In this document: piece by piece, positions 1 through 8,675 of the stretch
How positions within the stretch are numbered: the stretch's first letter is position 1
Layout of the letters: every line of letters begins with the position of its first letter
Source: an uncultured Odoribacter sp.
GTDB taxonomy: Bacteria; Bacteroidota; Bacteroidia; Bacteroidales; Marinifilaceae
Length of the DNA stretch: 64,000 nucleotides
Direction: 5' to 3'
Assembly (NCBI GenBank): GCA_900541415.1
Contig: UQJP01000004.1
Location: 62,001 to 126,000 of the forward strand
Translations under genes and position numbers: made by a program
Notes under the pieces: model-generated
The model's input: the letters and a program-made list of their open reading frames with translations, nothing else
The model's database searches: none
What the model was told of the DNA's origin: nothing

Positions 1-2396
1 AAACAACAAGTCCCGATACTTTATGCGAAGGAAGCACTTACACTTATGTTGGCGACCTGATTCCTCCGACTTGTTATGGGGACGAGGATTTTACGTATGA
101 GTGGAAGCATAACGGACAGCCTCTGCCCGGAAACGGGCCTTTGTTGCGGGTGGAGGAATTAACATTGGAAAATGCCGGATTGTATTCCTGCCGGGTTTCG
201 GGAGACTGCGGGGAAATCATCATGGAGTGGACGGTGCATGTGGTTGAATTGCCTGAAATTACAGGATTGACAGCGGATGCTTTTGTGACGGAAGGGGCTA
301 CCCACCGGATCGATGTGACTGCAACCGGGGAAGATATACAATACGTTTGGCAGAAGGATGGAGCGCCTTATATGAATGGGGTGACTTCACTGTTGTTCAA
401 CCCGGCGAAATATGAAGACGGAGGAATTTACCGGGTGAATGTGAGCAATATTTGCAGTAGCGTGGCAAAGGATACAGAATTGAAAGTGTGGAGGAAGACG
501 ACGGTTATCACTCCTAAAGAGCAGGATATAGAATTGTGTGCCGGGACGGATACGGTGTTCCGGGTGGAAGCGTTGGGAGCAGTGGGGCTGGTGTATAGAT
601 GGTATCATGATGGGGAATTGCTGTCTGTGCCTATGGTGGAGGAATTGAAATTGAAGGGACTGACGGCGGCGGATGCCGGGAGTTATAAATGTATTGTCAG
701 TGGCCGGGGCGGGGAAGATAGTTGCTTTATTCATTTAAATGTGTTGCCATTGCCTCAGGCCGGGTTGGCTGGAGAATTCGGGGTTTGCCTGAACGACCTG
801 CAACAGGAGTACCGGGTTGTGACGACCGACCGGAAACTGCTTTACCAATGGGATATTACCGGAGGGACTATCCCCGGACAGGCGGATTTAACCGGAGTGC
901 AGGCCGAATGGGGAGGAAAGGAAGAGAGCCGCATAGCCGTGAATGTGTTGTCGTCTGAAACCGGATGTGCCCTGCGGATAGAAAAGGCAATCGAATATTA
1001 CCCGTTGCCGGAAGTGGTGCTTGCATTGCCCGATACCGTAGGCTATTGTGCGGATTCTCTGGTGCTGGATCAGGGCTATCCGGCAGGCGGTTATTATCTG
1101 CTGGAAGGGCAATCGGTGGAAGTGCTTCGGTTTACCGATAAATCCGGGATTTATCCGGTGGAATATCACTATGCGGAACGTTGTGCTTCTTTTGCCAGAG
1201 ATACGGTGCGGATTGCGCCTGAGCCTTTTGTGAGGGTGGCCGACGACCGGATGGTTTCAGGGTGGTGTCACCCGGTGGAACTGGGTATTGCCGCGCATTC
1301 GGCCGGAGGAATCGTGTGGACGGGAAGCGAACCGCTGGATGTGACCGATGTCTTACACCCTGTATATACTGCCGGAGGATTTTTGGAGCAGGAAGTGGTT
1401 TTTGGAGTGGAACTAACCGATCGCTACGGTTGCAAGGCTACGGATAGCGTGACGGTTTCTTTGCTGCCTTCTCCCCGGGTGGAATTGGGACGGGATACGG
1501 TGATCGGTATTTGTCAGGATTTAACCCTGAAAGCCGATTTTTATACGGATCATTTCGATCGGGTGGTATGGAGTCCGGCGGGTAAATTGCATGCCCTGAC
1601 TGAAAATACGGCCGAAGTGCTGGACAAGCAGGAAGGAGAGAATTTATATGTTGCAACGGTGTTCGACCTTTACGGTTGCCAGGGGAGCGATACCCTGACC
1701 GCAACGGTGAGCGGAGAGCCACGACTGGCAGGGAAGTCGGCCTGTGAGGGGGATTCGATCGTGGTGGATTGCAGTCCGTATGCGGCGTACCGCTGGGCGG
1801 ATGGATTCGAGGGGGGGAGACGTGTGTTGCGGGAGCCGGGTAGTTATTCGCTGAGTGTGACCGACCGATTTGGATGTTCGGGGGAGACTTCTTTCGATAT
1901 ACATTCGTTGCCGGAGATATTTGTGCCCGATACGTTGATTTTTGAAGGGCAATCTATGGAATTTAAAGTGAATTTGGTTTCTGAATACGAGCCTTACCGG
2001 ATTCGCTGGCAGGACGGTAGTGTGGGGGATGTGCTGGTGGCGGATAAGGAAGGAACTTATCGCGTGGAGGTAAGGGATAATATCGGATGTGTTGCTTCCG
2101 ATTCCGCTTTCCTGACCGTTCGGAAAAGATACATCGCGGCTCCGGATGCTTTCCTGCCGAAAAGCAGTTCGGAAAACTCCCGCTTTTATTTGAAGGAGGT
2201 GAACTTTGTCAGCCGTTTTGAGATGTTTATCTATGACCGTTGGGGAGAATTGGTGTTTAAAACCAATGAAATCGGATTCAACGGCGGTTGGAACGGCACA
2301 TTCAAAGGGATGGATTGCCAGTCGGGGATATATGTGTGGGTGGCATTTGCAGACGGAAAGGAAGTGGGACGCGGAACGGTGATGCTGGTGAGATAA
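1..2396 (+). CDS. Secreted Ig-repeat protein with T9SS type B sorting domain (5' partial)
   Basis: The reading frame is open from base 3 of the window, so the true start lies upstream; the TTG at 141 is only an internal codon. The visible ~797 residues are a chain of Ig-like/PKD-like beta-sandwich repeats of about 80-100 residues, many with a Cys pair and a 'DAGxYxC' type signature (for example AADAGSYKC). The last ~85 residues match the gliding-motility-associated C-terminal (type B) T9SS sorting domain, with YDRWGELVF, GGWNGTF and GIYVWV motifs. By family knowledge such proteins cross the outer membrane through T9SS and are released or anchored at the surface. An adhesin or matrix role is inferred. 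It is followed by a promoter for the next gene, so it probably ends its transcription unit. Confidence 0.85.
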   Translation, partial: TTSPDTLCEGSTYTYVGDLIPPTCYGDEDFTYEWKHNGQPLPGNGPLLRVEELTLENAGLYSCRVSGDCGEIIMEWTVHVVELPEITGLTADAFVTEGATHRIDVTATGEDIQYVWQKDGAPYMNGVTSLLFNPAKYEDGGIYRVNVSNICSSVAKDTELKVWRKTTVITPKEQDIELCAGTDTVFRVEALGAVGLVYRWYHDGELLSVPMVEELKLKGLTAADAGSYKCIVSGRGGEDSCFIHLNVLPLPQAGLAGEFGVCLNDLQQEYRVVTTDRKLLYQWDITGGTIPGQADLTGVQAEWGGKEESRIAVNVLSSETGCALRIEKAIEYYPLPEVVLALPDTVGYCADSLVLDQGYPAGGYYLLEGQSVEVLRFTDKSGIYPVEYHYAERCASFARDTVRIAPEPFVRVADDRMVSGWCHPVELGIAAHSAGGIVWTGSEPLDVTDVLHPVYTAGGFLEQEVVFGVELTDRYGCKATDSVTVSLLPSPRVELGRDTVIGICQDLTLKADFYTDHFDRVVWSPAGKLHALTENTAEVLDKQEGENLYVATVFDLYGCQGSDTLTATVSGEPRLAGKSACEGDSIVVDCSPYAAYRWADGFEGGRRVLREPGSYSLSVTDRFGCSGETSFDIHSLPEIFVPDTLIFEGQSMEFKVNLVSEYEPYRIRWQDGSVGDVLVADKEGTYRVEVRDNIGCVASDSAFLTVRKRYIAAPDAFLPKSSSENSRFYLKEVNFVSRFEMFIYDRWGELVFKTNEIGFNGGWNGTFKGMDCQSGIYVWVAFADGKEVGRGTVMLVR

Positions 2397-2508
2397 AAAG
2401 ATCGTTCGGGGAATTGAAAAATAAGTGACGGAAATTTGCACAAATTCCGGAAGATTCGAAGCCGATAAACAGGGCGGATGAATTTTCCGGAATTTTTTTG
2501 CTTATTCG

Positions 2509-2540
2509 TTTGGAAGAAAGATTTAAATAGATATATTTGT
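2509..2540 (+). promoter_or_regulatory. Promoter of the SPFH gene
   Basis: TATATTTG at 2533-2540 is a perfect Bacteroidetes -7 element (TAnnTTTG), and TTTG at 2509-2512 lies 20 bases upstream as the -33 element. Transcription would begin about 25-30 bases before the ATG at 2574. Confidence 0.7.
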
Positions 2541-2573
2541 GATATTAAAATGATATTACTTAAACCTTAAACT

Positions 2574-3455
2574 ATGGAAACAAAAGAGAAAAAATTTGAC
2601 GGAATTTTAATTTCGGGTTTTGTCGTAATTGTAATGATTTTGGTGGTGATTTGTGTGGCGGGTTTTTTATTTTTGGCAGCCAAAACAGCCGGAGTATGGT
2701 GCGTGCCTGTGGGGATTCTCCTGATCGGTGCGGATTTGTTTTTACTCAAAGGATTTATGCAGATCGAGCCGAACAATGCCCGGGTGATGATCTTTTTCGG
2801 GAAGTATAAAGGAACGGTAAAAGAAAACGGTTTCTTTTGGGTGAATCCGTTTTTTAATAAAGTGCCGATCACTTTGCGTGCCTGTAATATGGATGTGGAG
2901 CCGATCAAGGTGAACGATAAGGCGGGTAACCCGATTATGATCGGGCTGGTGCTGGTGTGGAAGATCAGGGATACCTATAAAGCCAGTTTCGATATTGCCA
3001 CGGCTCACGATCGTTTCGTTATGGTGCAGAGTGATTCCGCTTTGCGCCGGGTGGCCAGCCTTTATAATTACGACGATCACGAAAATAAGGAAACAGTCAC
3101 TTTACGTTCCGGCGGGAATGAAGTGAACGAGCATTTGGAGCATGAGTTAGCCGAACGGCTCGATATTGCCGGAATCGAGATTGTGGAAGCACGGATCAAT
3201 TATTTGGCTTATGCTTCGGAAATCGCCGGAGTGATGTTGCGCCGCCAGCAGGCAGATGCCATTATATCGGCCCGGGAAAAGATCGTTGAGGGAGCTGTAA
3301 GCATGGTGCAGATGGCTTTGAAGAAACTAAGTGAAGAAGAAATCGTTGAACTGGATGAGGACAAGAAAGCGGCTATGGTCAGCAATTTGCTGGTGGTGCT
3401 GTGTGCCGACGAAGCGGCTCAGCCGGTTGTGAACACGGGAACTTTACATCAATAA
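2574..3455 (+). CDS. SPFH/Band 7 domain membrane protein
   Basis: This 293-residue protein has two adjacent hydrophobic segments near the N-terminus (about residues 10-35 and 40-58), then an SPFH (stomatin/prohibitin/flotillin) domain beginning near 'EPNNARVMIFFGKYKG'. The C-terminal third contains the helical 'YASEIAGVMLRRQQADAIISA' region typical of the family, which drives oligomerisation on membranes. Family members scaffold membrane microdomains and associate with proteases; the client here is unknown. It is followed after 13 bases by a ribbon-helix-helix gene, so the two are likely co-transcribed from the promoter at 2509-2540. The start at 2574 is the first ATG after that promoter. Confidence 0.85.
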   Translation: METKEKKFDGILISGFVVIVMILVVICVAGFLFLAAKTAGVWCVPVGILLIGADLFLLKGFMQIEPNNARVMIFFGKYKGTVKENGFFWVNPFFNKVPITLRACNMDVEPIKVNDKAGNPIMIGLVLVWKIRDTYKASFDIATAHDRFVMVQSDSALRRVASLYNYDDHENKETVTLRSGGNEVNEHLEHELAERLDIAGIEIVEARINYLAYASEIAGVMLRRQQADAIISAREKIVEGAVSMVQMALKKLSEEEIVELDEDKKAAMVSNLLVVLCADEAAQPVVNTGTLHQ

Positions 3456-3468
3456 ACGGAAGAGAAAA

Positions 3469-3684
3469 ATGACGAATAAAGAATCCAAAAACAAGAGTTT
3501 TATCCTTCGGGTGGACCCTGAAATCATGGAGGCCATTGAAAAATGGGCTGCCGATGAGTTCAGGAGCACGAACGGGCAAATCCAGTGGATTCTTGACCAG
3601 GCTTTGCGTAAAAGCGGGCGATTGAAGAAAAAAGCTTCACGCCCGCAAACGTCCCCACCTGAAGAAGAGGAAGGTATTTCTTAA
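3469..3684 (+). CDS. Arc-like ribbon-helix-helix DNA-binding protein
   Basis: The 71-residue product has the Arc/MetJ fold pattern: a short strand (KSFILRVDP), then two helices (EIMEAIEKWAADEF and STNGQIQWILDQAL), then a basic tail. RHH proteins bind DNA as dimers through the paired strands. It starts 13 bases after the SPFH gene and there is no toxin-like gene next to it, so the usual 'antitoxin' label is not supported here. A regulator of the SPFH gene or of the pair is possible but is inference. Confidence 0.8.
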   Translation: MTNKESKNKSFILRVDPEIMEAIEKWAADEFRSTNGQIQWILDQALRKSGRLKKKASRPQTSPPEEEEGIS

Positions 3685-3844
3685 AATTGAACAAATTGAT
3701 TATGAACGGAAACAAATCCGGATGTGAAGACGTTGGAATTTTAGATGTCAAAATTTCGATAAAAAATTTTACCGGACGCGAAAAAAACATTATTTTAGTC
3801 GTTCAGTTTAAGAGAAAAATATTAATAAATAAAATACTGAATCT

Positions 3845-4969
3845 ATGAAGTTTGTTGTATCAAGCAATACGATGCTTACCCGTTTGCAAGCGGTGAGTAA
3901 GGTGATCGGTGGTAAACCTGTGCAGCCTATCCTGGATAATATACTATTGGTTGCGGCCGACGGCATATTATATGCTACCGCTTCCGATAAAGAGACGACG
4001 ATGGAAGCTAAGATCGAATTGGAAAGCCTGGAAGAAGAAGGAAAGATCACAATCCCTGCTAAGATATTGCTGGATATATTGAAGGAATTTCCGGAACAAC
4101 CCCTGACTTTTGAAATCAATACCGACACCAATGAAGTGAAGATCATTTCAGAGAAAGGAGAATTCTCCGTTCCGGGAGAAAGTGCGGAGGATTATCCGTT
4201 ACAGCAGGCTATCGATGAAAACAATACCGAATTCACTTCAAAGTGCGGTTTGATTCTGGAAGGAATCCTGAAGACGATTTTTGCCACTGCGAATGACGAT
4301 TTACGCCCGGTGATGAACTGTATCCTGGTGGAGATGAACGAAGACAATTTCACGTTTGTCGCTTCCGATGCCCATAAGCTGGTGCGTTATAAAAGATTCG
4401 ATGCGAAGAGCGAAAACGGGCAATTCTCTTTAATCCTGCCGAAAAAACCGGCTTTAATGCTGAAAAATATCCTGCCGAAAGATGATTCGGAATTGAAAAT
4501 ATCATTCAATGATAAAATGGCTTGTTTCGTGTTCGGAAATTATAAAATGACCTCTACTTTGGTGGAAGGACGTTTCCCGAATTACAATTCGGTGATTCCG
4601 CAGAACAATCCGAAAAAAATCATCATCGAGAAAAAAGAATTATACAATTCTTTACGCCGGGTATCGGTAATGGCGAACCAGGCCAGTAATTTGGTGAAAT
4701 TCGACGTCAGCAACGGTAAAATCGTGATTTCGGCTCAGGATGTGGATTATTCTATGTCGGGGCATGAAACGTTGACCTGCCAGTATGAAGGCGACAGCAT
4801 AGCCATCGGTTTTAAATCTCCGTTTGTGCTTGAAATCCTGTCGAACATTGCGGCTGAAAATGTGGTGCTGGAACTTTCCGACCCGACACGTCCCGGTTTG
4901 TTCTTGCCTTTCGAAAACGAAGGCGGGGATGAAGACCTGTTGATGCTGTTAATGCCGATGATGGTGTAA
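3845..4969 (+). CDS. dnaN: DNA polymerase III beta sliding clamp
   Basis: This 374-residue protein has normal length and the three-domain layout of bacterial beta clamps. It opens with the conserved 'MKFVVSSNTMLTRLQAVSKVIGG'-type N-terminus and ends in the 'LMPM' region that forms part of the client-binding pocket. As a ring-shaped dimer it tethers replicative polymerase and repair proteins to DNA. A -7-like element with one mismatch, TATTTTAG at 3790-3797, lies 48 bases before the ATG. A strong terminator follows at 4999-5027. There is no dnaA next to it, which is common in this phylum. Confidence 0.97.
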   Translation: MKFVVSSNTMLTRLQAVSKVIGGKPVQPILDNILLVAADGILYATASDKETTMEAKIELESLEEEGKITIPAKILLDILKEFPEQPLTFEINTDTNEVKIISEKGEFSVPGESAEDYPLQQAIDENNTEFTSKCGLILEGILKTIFATANDDLRPVMNCILVEMNEDNFTFVASDAHKLVRYKRFDAKSENGQFSLILPKKPALMLKNILPKDDSELKISFNDKMACFVFGNYKMTSTLVEGRFPNYNSVIPQNNPKKIIIEKKELYNSLRRVSVMANQASNLVKFDVSNGKIVISAQDVDYSMSGHETLTCQYEGDSIAIGFKSPFVLEILSNIAAENVVLELSDPTRPGLFLPFENEGGDEDLLMLLMPMMV

Positions 4970-4998
4970 GCTTTGGGGATAACCTGAACATATAAGAG

Positions 4999-5027
4999 GA
5001 GTCGTTCGGTGGCCGGACGACTCTTTT
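4999..5027 (+). terminator. Rho-independent terminator after dnaN
   Basis: An 11-bp GC-rich stem (4999-5009 pairing with 5013-5023, one G-U pair) with a TGG loop is followed by TTTT. It lies 30 bases after the dnaN stop codon. Confidence 0.85.
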
Positions 5028-5063
5028 GTGATTAAAAGAGTTAGTTTTATCTAAATAGTTATT

Positions 5064-5843
5064 ATGAATTTGAATTTAGCCAATCCGATTGTTTTTTTCG
5101 ACCTGGAAACCACCGGAATAAACGTAGCCAAAGACCGTATCGTGGAAATTTCCGTGCTGAAAGTGTTCCCCAACGGTAAAGAAGAACAGAAGACGATGCG
5201 GGTAAACCCTGAAATGCATATTCCTGAAGAATCGTCCAAAATCCACGGGATTTATGATGAAGATGTGAAAGATGCCCCCACCTTTAAGGCTATCGGCAAG
5301 GAATTGGCAAAATATATAGAGGGATGCGACCTGGGAGGGTATAACTCCAATCGGTTCGATATTCCTTTGCTGGCAGAAGAATTTCTGAGGGCGGAAATCG
5401 ATTTTGATATGAGCCACCGGAAGTTTATCGATGTACAGACCATTTTTCATAAGATGGAACAACGGACATTGTCGGCCGCTTACCGTTTCTATTGTGATAA
5501 GTCGCTGGAAGATGCCCACACGGCCGCAGCCGATACGATGGCGACCTATGAAGTGCTGAAAGCGCAGCTGGACCGTTACGGCGATCGGTTGGAAAATAAT
5601 ATCGATTTCCTGAGTAAGTTCACCACACAAAACCGGAATGTCGATTTTGTAGGGTTTATCATTTACGATGATAAAGACGTGGAAGTCTTTAACTTTGGAA
5701 AATACAAAGGTGTTCCGGTAGAGAAAGTGTTGAAAGAACAGCAGGGCTATTATGATTGGATGATAAAAAGTGATTTTCCGCTTTATACGAAGAAAGTATT
5801 GACTAAAATCAAATTGCGCAGCAGTGGTATGCTGAAGGGATAA
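5064..5843 (+). CDS. DnaQ-family 3'-5' exonuclease with C-terminal DUF3820-like tail
   Basis: The N-terminal ~180 residues are a DEDD exonuclease: the ExoI motif FFDLETTG carries D13 and E15, and 'DAHTAAADTMAT' supplies the catalytic His and the last Asp of the DEDDh type. It resembles the epsilon proofreading subunit but is a stand-alone protein of 259 residues. The last ~60 residues (EVFNFGKYKGVPVEKVL... YYDWMIKSDFP) resemble the small DUF3820-type domain often joined to such exonucleases. Position directly after dnaN suggests a role in DNA repair or replication fidelity; the exact substrate is not known. Confidence 0.85.
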   Translation: MNLNLANPIVFFDLETTGINVAKDRIVEISVLKVFPNGKEEQKTMRVNPEMHIPEESSKIHGIYDEDVKDAPTFKAIGKELAKYIEGCDLGGYNSNRFDIPLLAEEFLRAEIDFDMSHRKFIDVQTIFHKMEQRTLSAAYRFYCDKSLEDAHTAAADTMATYEVLKAQLDRYGDRLENNIDFLSKFTTQNRNVDFVGFIIYDDKDVEVFNFGKYKGVPVEKVLKEQQGYYDWMIKSDFPLYTKKVLTKIKLRSSGMLKG

Positions 5844-5883
5844 CAGGATTCTGTTTGTGGGTATCGGTGTGTAAATCTGAAAT

Positions 5884-8274
5884 ATGGGTGAATTAATCAG
5901 GAAAGAATTAAAGAGCTTTTTTACTTCGTTGTCGGGGTATGTTATTTTGTCGTTTTTTCTGGTAGCAAACGGCCTGTTCTTATGGGTAGTACCGGGAACA
6001 TACAATATTTTCGACAGCGGAATGGCGGATTTGCAACCTTTTTTTGCCTTGGCTCCGGTGTTATACCTGTTTTTAGTTCCGGTGTTATGTATGCGCCTGT
6101 TTGCCGAAGAAAGGCGTTCCGGCACGCTGGAATTACTTTTTACCCGTCCGGTATCGGTGGTCAGGATTGTGGGGGCAAAATACCTGGCGGGGCTATCGCT
6201 GGTGTTGTTGTCTATATTACCTACGGTGATTTATCCGGTGAGCCTTTGGCTTTTGTCGATGCCTGCCGGGCATATCGACACCGGAGGAATTGTCGGTTCT
6301 TATATCGGATTGTTTTTCCTTTCGGCTATTTATGTGGCGGCTTGTGTTTGGGCTTCTGCCGTAACCGATAACCAGATTGTTGCCTTTCTTTATGGGCTGA
6401 TCCTTTCTTTTCTGCTCTATACCGGGCTTGATTTTTTGAGCGGCCTTCCCTGGCTGGCGGATTTCCAGAATGAATTGCTTTACCTGGGATTTAATTACCA
6501 TTACGAGCCGATGTCCCGTGGGGTGATCGATTTGAGCGATGTGGTTTATTTCCTGTCGGTGATTTCATTGTTCCTGTGGCTCACCATACGTCGGTTTCAC
6601 GGTACCCGGATACGCTGGTGGGGAATCCTGCCTTTTTTAGTGATCGTAAATTTTGCCGTTTCGCTTTCTTACGTCCGGGCAGATATAACGAATGATAAAC
6701 GCTATACGCTTTCAGAGAATACCAGGCATTTGCTGAAAGGCTTAGACCGGGGTATGGAAGTGGATATTTTTCTGGCAGGTAATTTGCCTCCCGGCATACA
6801 AAAGTTGCAATACGCAACCACCCGTATGCTCGAAGAATTCAGGAGGCTGACCGGAAATAATTTTCATTATAACCTGATCGATCCTGCGGAGATACGCGAT
6901 CAGGAGGAGAAAAAGGCTTTGGTGAAATATCTGGCCGAACGCGGTATTATGCCGTTGAATTTAAACCGCAGGAGCGACGATGAAACCTTGTCGCAGCAGA
7001 TTATCTATCCGGGACTGGTGATATACGACAATAAAACGGAAGTGAGTGTCAATTTATTGCAGAATGTTCCGGGAGTCAGCGGTGACGATAATATCAATAA
7101 TTCCATAGAAGCTTTGGAATATGAATTGACGAAGGCAATCCGCCTGATTACCCGGGGGGAGAAAAAATCGGTGGCTTTTCTTATGGGGCACGGTGAACTG
7201 CCGTATGAAGAGGTGATGGATATGGCGAACACCCTATTGTATTATTATCAGGTGGATTTTGTCAGTCCCGATAGCCTGGCCGACGATCTTAGCCGTTACG
7301 ATGCCCTGATTGTGGCGCGCCCGACCGAGGATTTTTCGGAAAAGGATAAATATATAATAGACCAATATGTGATGAACGGCGGACGGATCATGTGGTGTGT
7401 GGATGAAGTGGATATTGATGAGGAATCGCTGCAAGTTCAGGGAACGGCAATGGCTGTTTACCGACCGTTGAATATAGAAGACCTTTTGTTCCGTTATGGG
7501 GTACGTATCAATCCGGAATTGATTCTCGACGGTAACGCGGTATTGATTCCGGTGATGTCTGCCAATAACGGGGGAAAACAGGAATTTCGTCCGGCTAAAT
7601 GGTATTATTCTCCTTTATTGTTGCCTGCCGGACGGCATCCGCTGACCAATGGTATTGCTCCGGTGAGGGCGGATTATGCCAATAGCATCGATACGGTTGG
7701 CGGAAATGACGGATTGAAAAAAACGATTCTGCTGGCTTCTTCACCGTATACGGCAGCGGCTAAAACTCCATGCCTGGTGTCGCTGGCAATTACCGGGGAG
7801 AAAATGACCCCGGAGAAATTCAGGTATAAAAACAAGCCTATCGCCGTGCTGGTGGAGGGAAAGTTCCGTTCCTTGTTTCAATATCGTAATCTGAAAGGGG
7901 TAGTAGACCAGCCGTTTAAAGGAGAAAGTGAATATAGCCGCACGATTGTGATTTCCGACGGGGATATGATCCGGAATAAGGTATATGGGGTGGGGGAAAA
8001 TATCCGTCCGGTGCCTTTGGGATATGACGAATATAGCGGGCAGATGTATGGTAATCGTGATTTCCTGTTAAACTGTGTCAACTGGCTTTGCGATGATGAA
8101 GGATGGATGCAGTTACGCGGCAGGAATCTGGCTTTTTATATGCTGGATAAAACCCGGTTGAAGTCGGAACGTTCGAAATGGGAAATGATAAATCTGCTTG
8201 TGCCCTTAGCTTTGGTTGTGGTGGGAGGAATGATCTTTGCGGGGATAAGAAAGAGAAAATACCGGAAAGCATGA
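5884..8274 (+). CDS. gldG: GldF-GldG fusion: gliding-associated ABC transporter permease/substrate protein
   Basis: This 796-residue protein joins two parts. Residues ~1-245 are an ABC-2 type permease with about six membrane segments like GldF (start 'MGELIRKELKSFFTSLSGYV'; 'ERRSGTLELLFTRPVS'). Residues ~260-770 are the periplasmic GldG domain ('NDKRYTLSENTRHLLKGLD', 'FLMGHGELPYEEV'), and a final membrane helix closes the protein with a basic tail (RKRKYRK). In Flavobacterium, GldA, GldF and GldG form an ABC transporter needed for gliding. No ATPase gene (gldA) is next to it, so its ATPase must be elsewhere. It starts 40 bases after the exonuclease gene and ends at a clear terminator. Confidence 0.88.
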   Translation: MGELIRKELKSFFTSLSGYVILSFFLVANGLFLWVVPGTYNIFDSGMADLQPFFALAPVLYLFLVPVLCMRLFAEERRSGTLELLFTRPVSVVRIVGAKYLAGLSLVLLSILPTVIYPVSLWLLSMPAGHIDTGGIVGSYIGLFFLSAIYVAACVWASAVTDNQIVAFLYGLILSFLLYTGLDFLSGLPWLADFQNELLYLGFNYHYEPMSRGVIDLSDVVYFLSVISLFLWLTIRRFHGTRIRWWGILPFLVIVNFAVSLSYVRADITNDKRYTLSENTRHLLKGLDRGMEVDIFLAGNLPPGIQKLQYATTRMLEEFRRLTGNNFHYNLIDPAEIRDQEEKKALVKYLAERGIMPLNLNRRSDDETLSQQIIYPGLVIYDNKTEVSVNLLQNVPGVSGDDNINNSIEALEYELTKAIRLITRGEKKSVAFLMGHGELPYEEVMDMANTLLYYYQVDFVSPDSLADDLSRYDALIVARPTEDFSEKDKYIIDQYVMNGGRIMWCVDEVDIDEESLQVQGTAMAVYRPLNIEDLLFRYGVRINPELILDGNAVLIPVMSANNGGKQEFRPAKWYYSPLLLPAGRHPLTNGIAPVRADYANSIDTVGGNDGLKKTILLASSPYTAAAKTPCLVSLAITGEKMTPEKFRYKNKPIAVLVEGKFRSLFQYRNLKGVVDQPFKGESEYSRTIVISDGDMIRNKVYGVGENIRPVPLGYDEYSGQMYGNRDFLLNCVNWLCDDEGWMQLRGRNLAFYMLDKTRLKSERSKWEMINLLVPLALVVVGGMIFAGIRKRKYRKA

Positions 8275-8317
8275 AATTGAAATAACATCGGAACATCGGT
8301 TCGGAGTGAATGAAAGG

Positions 8318-8356
8318 CTGAAAACAAAACCTGAAAGATTTTGTTTTCAGTTTTTT
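8318..8356 (+). terminator. Rho-independent terminator after gldG
   Basis: A 12-bp perfect inverted repeat (8318-8329 with 8339-8350) with a 9-base loop is followed by TTTTTT. It lies 43 bases after the gldG stop. Confidence 0.85.
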
Positions 8357-8675
8357 GTTTTTATAAATATCGTATAAACTTTTTCATACAACTTTACGTA
8401 TAGTCAGGCAGTTCGGTGGAGATTTTTGTGAAAGGGGAAAGATAGGAATGTCGGGGTGGATAAAACGGATATAATCGGGGAAAATGGAGAAGAATGTATA
8501 TGCTGATAATCTGCCTGTTGATTGATTGGAAGGGGAGGACTGTTCCTATCTGTTGAACATGTAATCGTATCATAATAAAGAATGCCCTTTAGCGTTAGGT
8601 GACAATCATTGCCTTCGGTTTCTTACCCTCCGGTATTGATTTTCCGTGATAATGTTAAAATAAACAAACAGGCTC
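8357..8675. other. Intergenic region before the efflux operon, no clear signal
   Basis: This 319-base stretch between the gldG terminator and the efflux adaptor gene holds no supported gene. I found no perfect TAnnTTTG element. A 62-codon frame at 8609-8797 overlaps the adaptor gene and has no recognisable content. The operon promoter must lie here but I cannot place it. Confidence 0.5.

Noticed and set aside
1644..2441. Minus-strand open frame of 265 codons opposite the Ig-repeat gene
   Set aside because: It lies antisense to a well-supported gene, has no recognisable domain, and its composition reflects the complementary codons of the real frame.
3469..3684. Toxin-antitoxin system for the RHH protein
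   Set aside because: No toxin-like gene is next to it; the only neighbour in the same unit is an SPFH membrane protein.
5076..6125. Minus-strand open frame of 349 codons opposite the exonuclease and gldG genes
   Set aside because: It spans the intergenic gap and two real genes on the other strand, has no domain, and has no promoter.
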